DNA of 5,110 nucleotides, taken from the NCBI GenBank assembly GCA_027014185.1, contig JALWEK010000032.1, forward strand, positions 1-5,110. Direction: 5' to 3'. Position 1 is the first letter of the stretch, and every line of letters begins with the position of its first letter. Shown in pieces: positions 4,471 through 5,110 of the stretch. Source of the stretch: Aquificaceae bacterium (GTDB taxonomy: Bacteria > Aquificota > Aquificia > Aquificales > Aquificaceae). The notes below the pieces were generated by a model. That model worked only from the letters and a program-made list of their open reading frames with translations, was not told the DNA's origin and ran no database searches. The translations under genes were made by a program, and so were the position numbers.

Positions 4471-5110
4471 ATGATCTACCTGGACAATGCGGCGACCACT
4501 CCCCTGCTTCCTTCCGTAAAAGAGTTTCTCTGCGATAGCCTCGAGATCTTCGGCAACCCTTCCAGCCCCCACAAACTCGGAGCTGAGGCGAGAAAAAGAC
4601 TAGAAGAGTCGAGGAGCAGGCTTGCGGATCTGCTAAGGGTTAGACCGGGAAACATAGTCTTCAACTCAGGGGCGACAGAAGGCAACAACACGGTCCTGAG
4701 GGGAGTTTTAGGGAGGAAGGGAAATGTAGTTATCTCGGCGATAGAGCACAAATCGGTGAGCGCCTGTGCGAAGTATCTCTCCAAGAAAGGGATAGAGGTC
4801 AGGGAGGTTAGGGTAGATTTGGAAGGCCTTGTGGACCTCGATCACCTCTCGGATCTCATAGACGGGGACACGCTCCTCGTTTCGATCATGCACGTTAGCA
4901 ACGAGTTCGGAACGATCCAGCCTATCAGTGAGATATCGAGGATCTGCAGGGAGAGGGGAGTTCCCTTCCACACCGACGCGGTTCAGGTTCTTGGGAAGGT
5001 GGAGCTCAATTTAGAAGAAATGGACTACGCTACCTTCTCGGCACACAAGTTCCACGCTCCCAAGGGAGTTGGGTTTCTGTACGTAAAAGGAGAGCTGGAG
5101 CCCCTGATAC
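4471..5110 (+). CDS. Cysteine desulfurase / selenocysteine lyase-like PLP enzyme (NifS/IscS family), N-terminal part (3' end outside window)
   Basis: The frame stays open from ATG 4471 to the window end, giving 213 residues of an expected ~380-400. It is a fold-type I PLP enzyme that removes sulfur (or selenium) from cysteine (or selenocysteine). Motifs in order are YLDNAATTP (3-11), FGNPSSPH (27-34), FNSGATEGNN (64-73), the IEHKSV block with PLP-stacking H93, MHVSNEFGTIQP (140-151), HTDAVQ with D169 and Q172, and SAHKFHAPKGVG with the Schiff-base lysine K193. The block after the lysine resembles group I (NifS/IscS) more than SufS. The catalytic cysteine loop is beyond the edge. This ATG is the only start because an in-frame TGA lies at 4462-4464. 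The only Shine-Dalgarno-like bases (AAAGGG, 4464-4469) are 1 nt from the ATG, so initiation looks poor or unusual. Position after selC suggests supply of selenium for Sec or sulfur for the FDH cofactor, but a general Fe-S role cannot be excluded. Confidence 0.93.
   Translation, partial: MIYLDNAATTPLLPSVKEFLCDSLEIFGNPSSPHKLGAEARKRLEESRSRLADLLRVRPGNIVFNSGATEGNNTVLRGVLGRKGNVVISAIEHKSVSACAKYLSKKGIEVREVRVDLEGLVDLDHLSDLIDGDTLLVSIMHVSNEFGTIQPISEISRICRERGVPFHTDAVQVLGKVELNLEEMDYATFSAHKFHAPKGVGFLYVKGELEPLI

Noticed and set aside
4224..4971. Minus-strand open frames opposite selC and the desulfurase
   Set aside because: They run through the tRNA gene or oppose clear NifS motifs, and show no domain or translation signal.

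Overview
The window reads as one dense plus-strand gene cluster for a respiratory, selenocysteine-type formate dehydrogenase (FDH-N/FDH-O class) and its accessory genes. Arg codons are dominated by AGG/AGA, Ile is very often ATA, and intergenic gaps are close to zero. That style suits a thermophilic, chemolithotrophic or anaerobic bacterium, and Aquificota or a similar deep-branching thermophile is my best guess. The taxon is inference from codon style and protein character only; no taxonomic marker is present.

Layout, all on the plus strand: (1) 1-1437, the C-terminal part of the molybdenum/tungsten catalytic subunit (fdnG-like), cut by the left edge so that the active-site residue lies outside; (2) 1451-2362, the four-cluster iron-sulfur subunit with a C-terminal membrane anchor (fdnH); (3) 2365-3000, the diheme cytochrome b subunit (fdnI); (4) 2997-3833, the FDH assembly protein FdhE; (5) 3835-4362, a small protein with a twin-arginine (Tat) type N-terminus fused to a GcvH-like lipoyl domain that keeps the lipoyl lysine; (6) 4362-4461, selC, the selenocysteine tRNA with anticodon TCA and encoded CCA; (7) 4471 to the right edge, the N-terminal half of a NifS/IscS-type cysteine desulfurase.

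How they fit together: FdnGHI would oxidise formate on the outer face of the membrane and pass electrons through the Fe-S subunit and the b hemes to quinone. FdhE serves assembly of the enzyme. selC supplies the tRNA needed to read the UGA codon expected in the missing 5' part of fdnG. The desulfurase could supply sulfur for the Mo/W cofactor or selenium for Sec synthesis.

The most unusual element is the Tat-type GcvH-like protein. It resembles the lipoyl carrier of glycine cleavage but has no glycine cleavage gene beside it, and it appears built for export alongside a formate dehydrogenase. The selC junctions are also notable. The first base of the tRNA is the last base of the upstream stop codon, and the desulfurase starts 9 nt after the CCA. 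There is no gene-free stretch over 300 bases, and I see no insertion sequence, CRISPR array or convincing rho-independent terminator.
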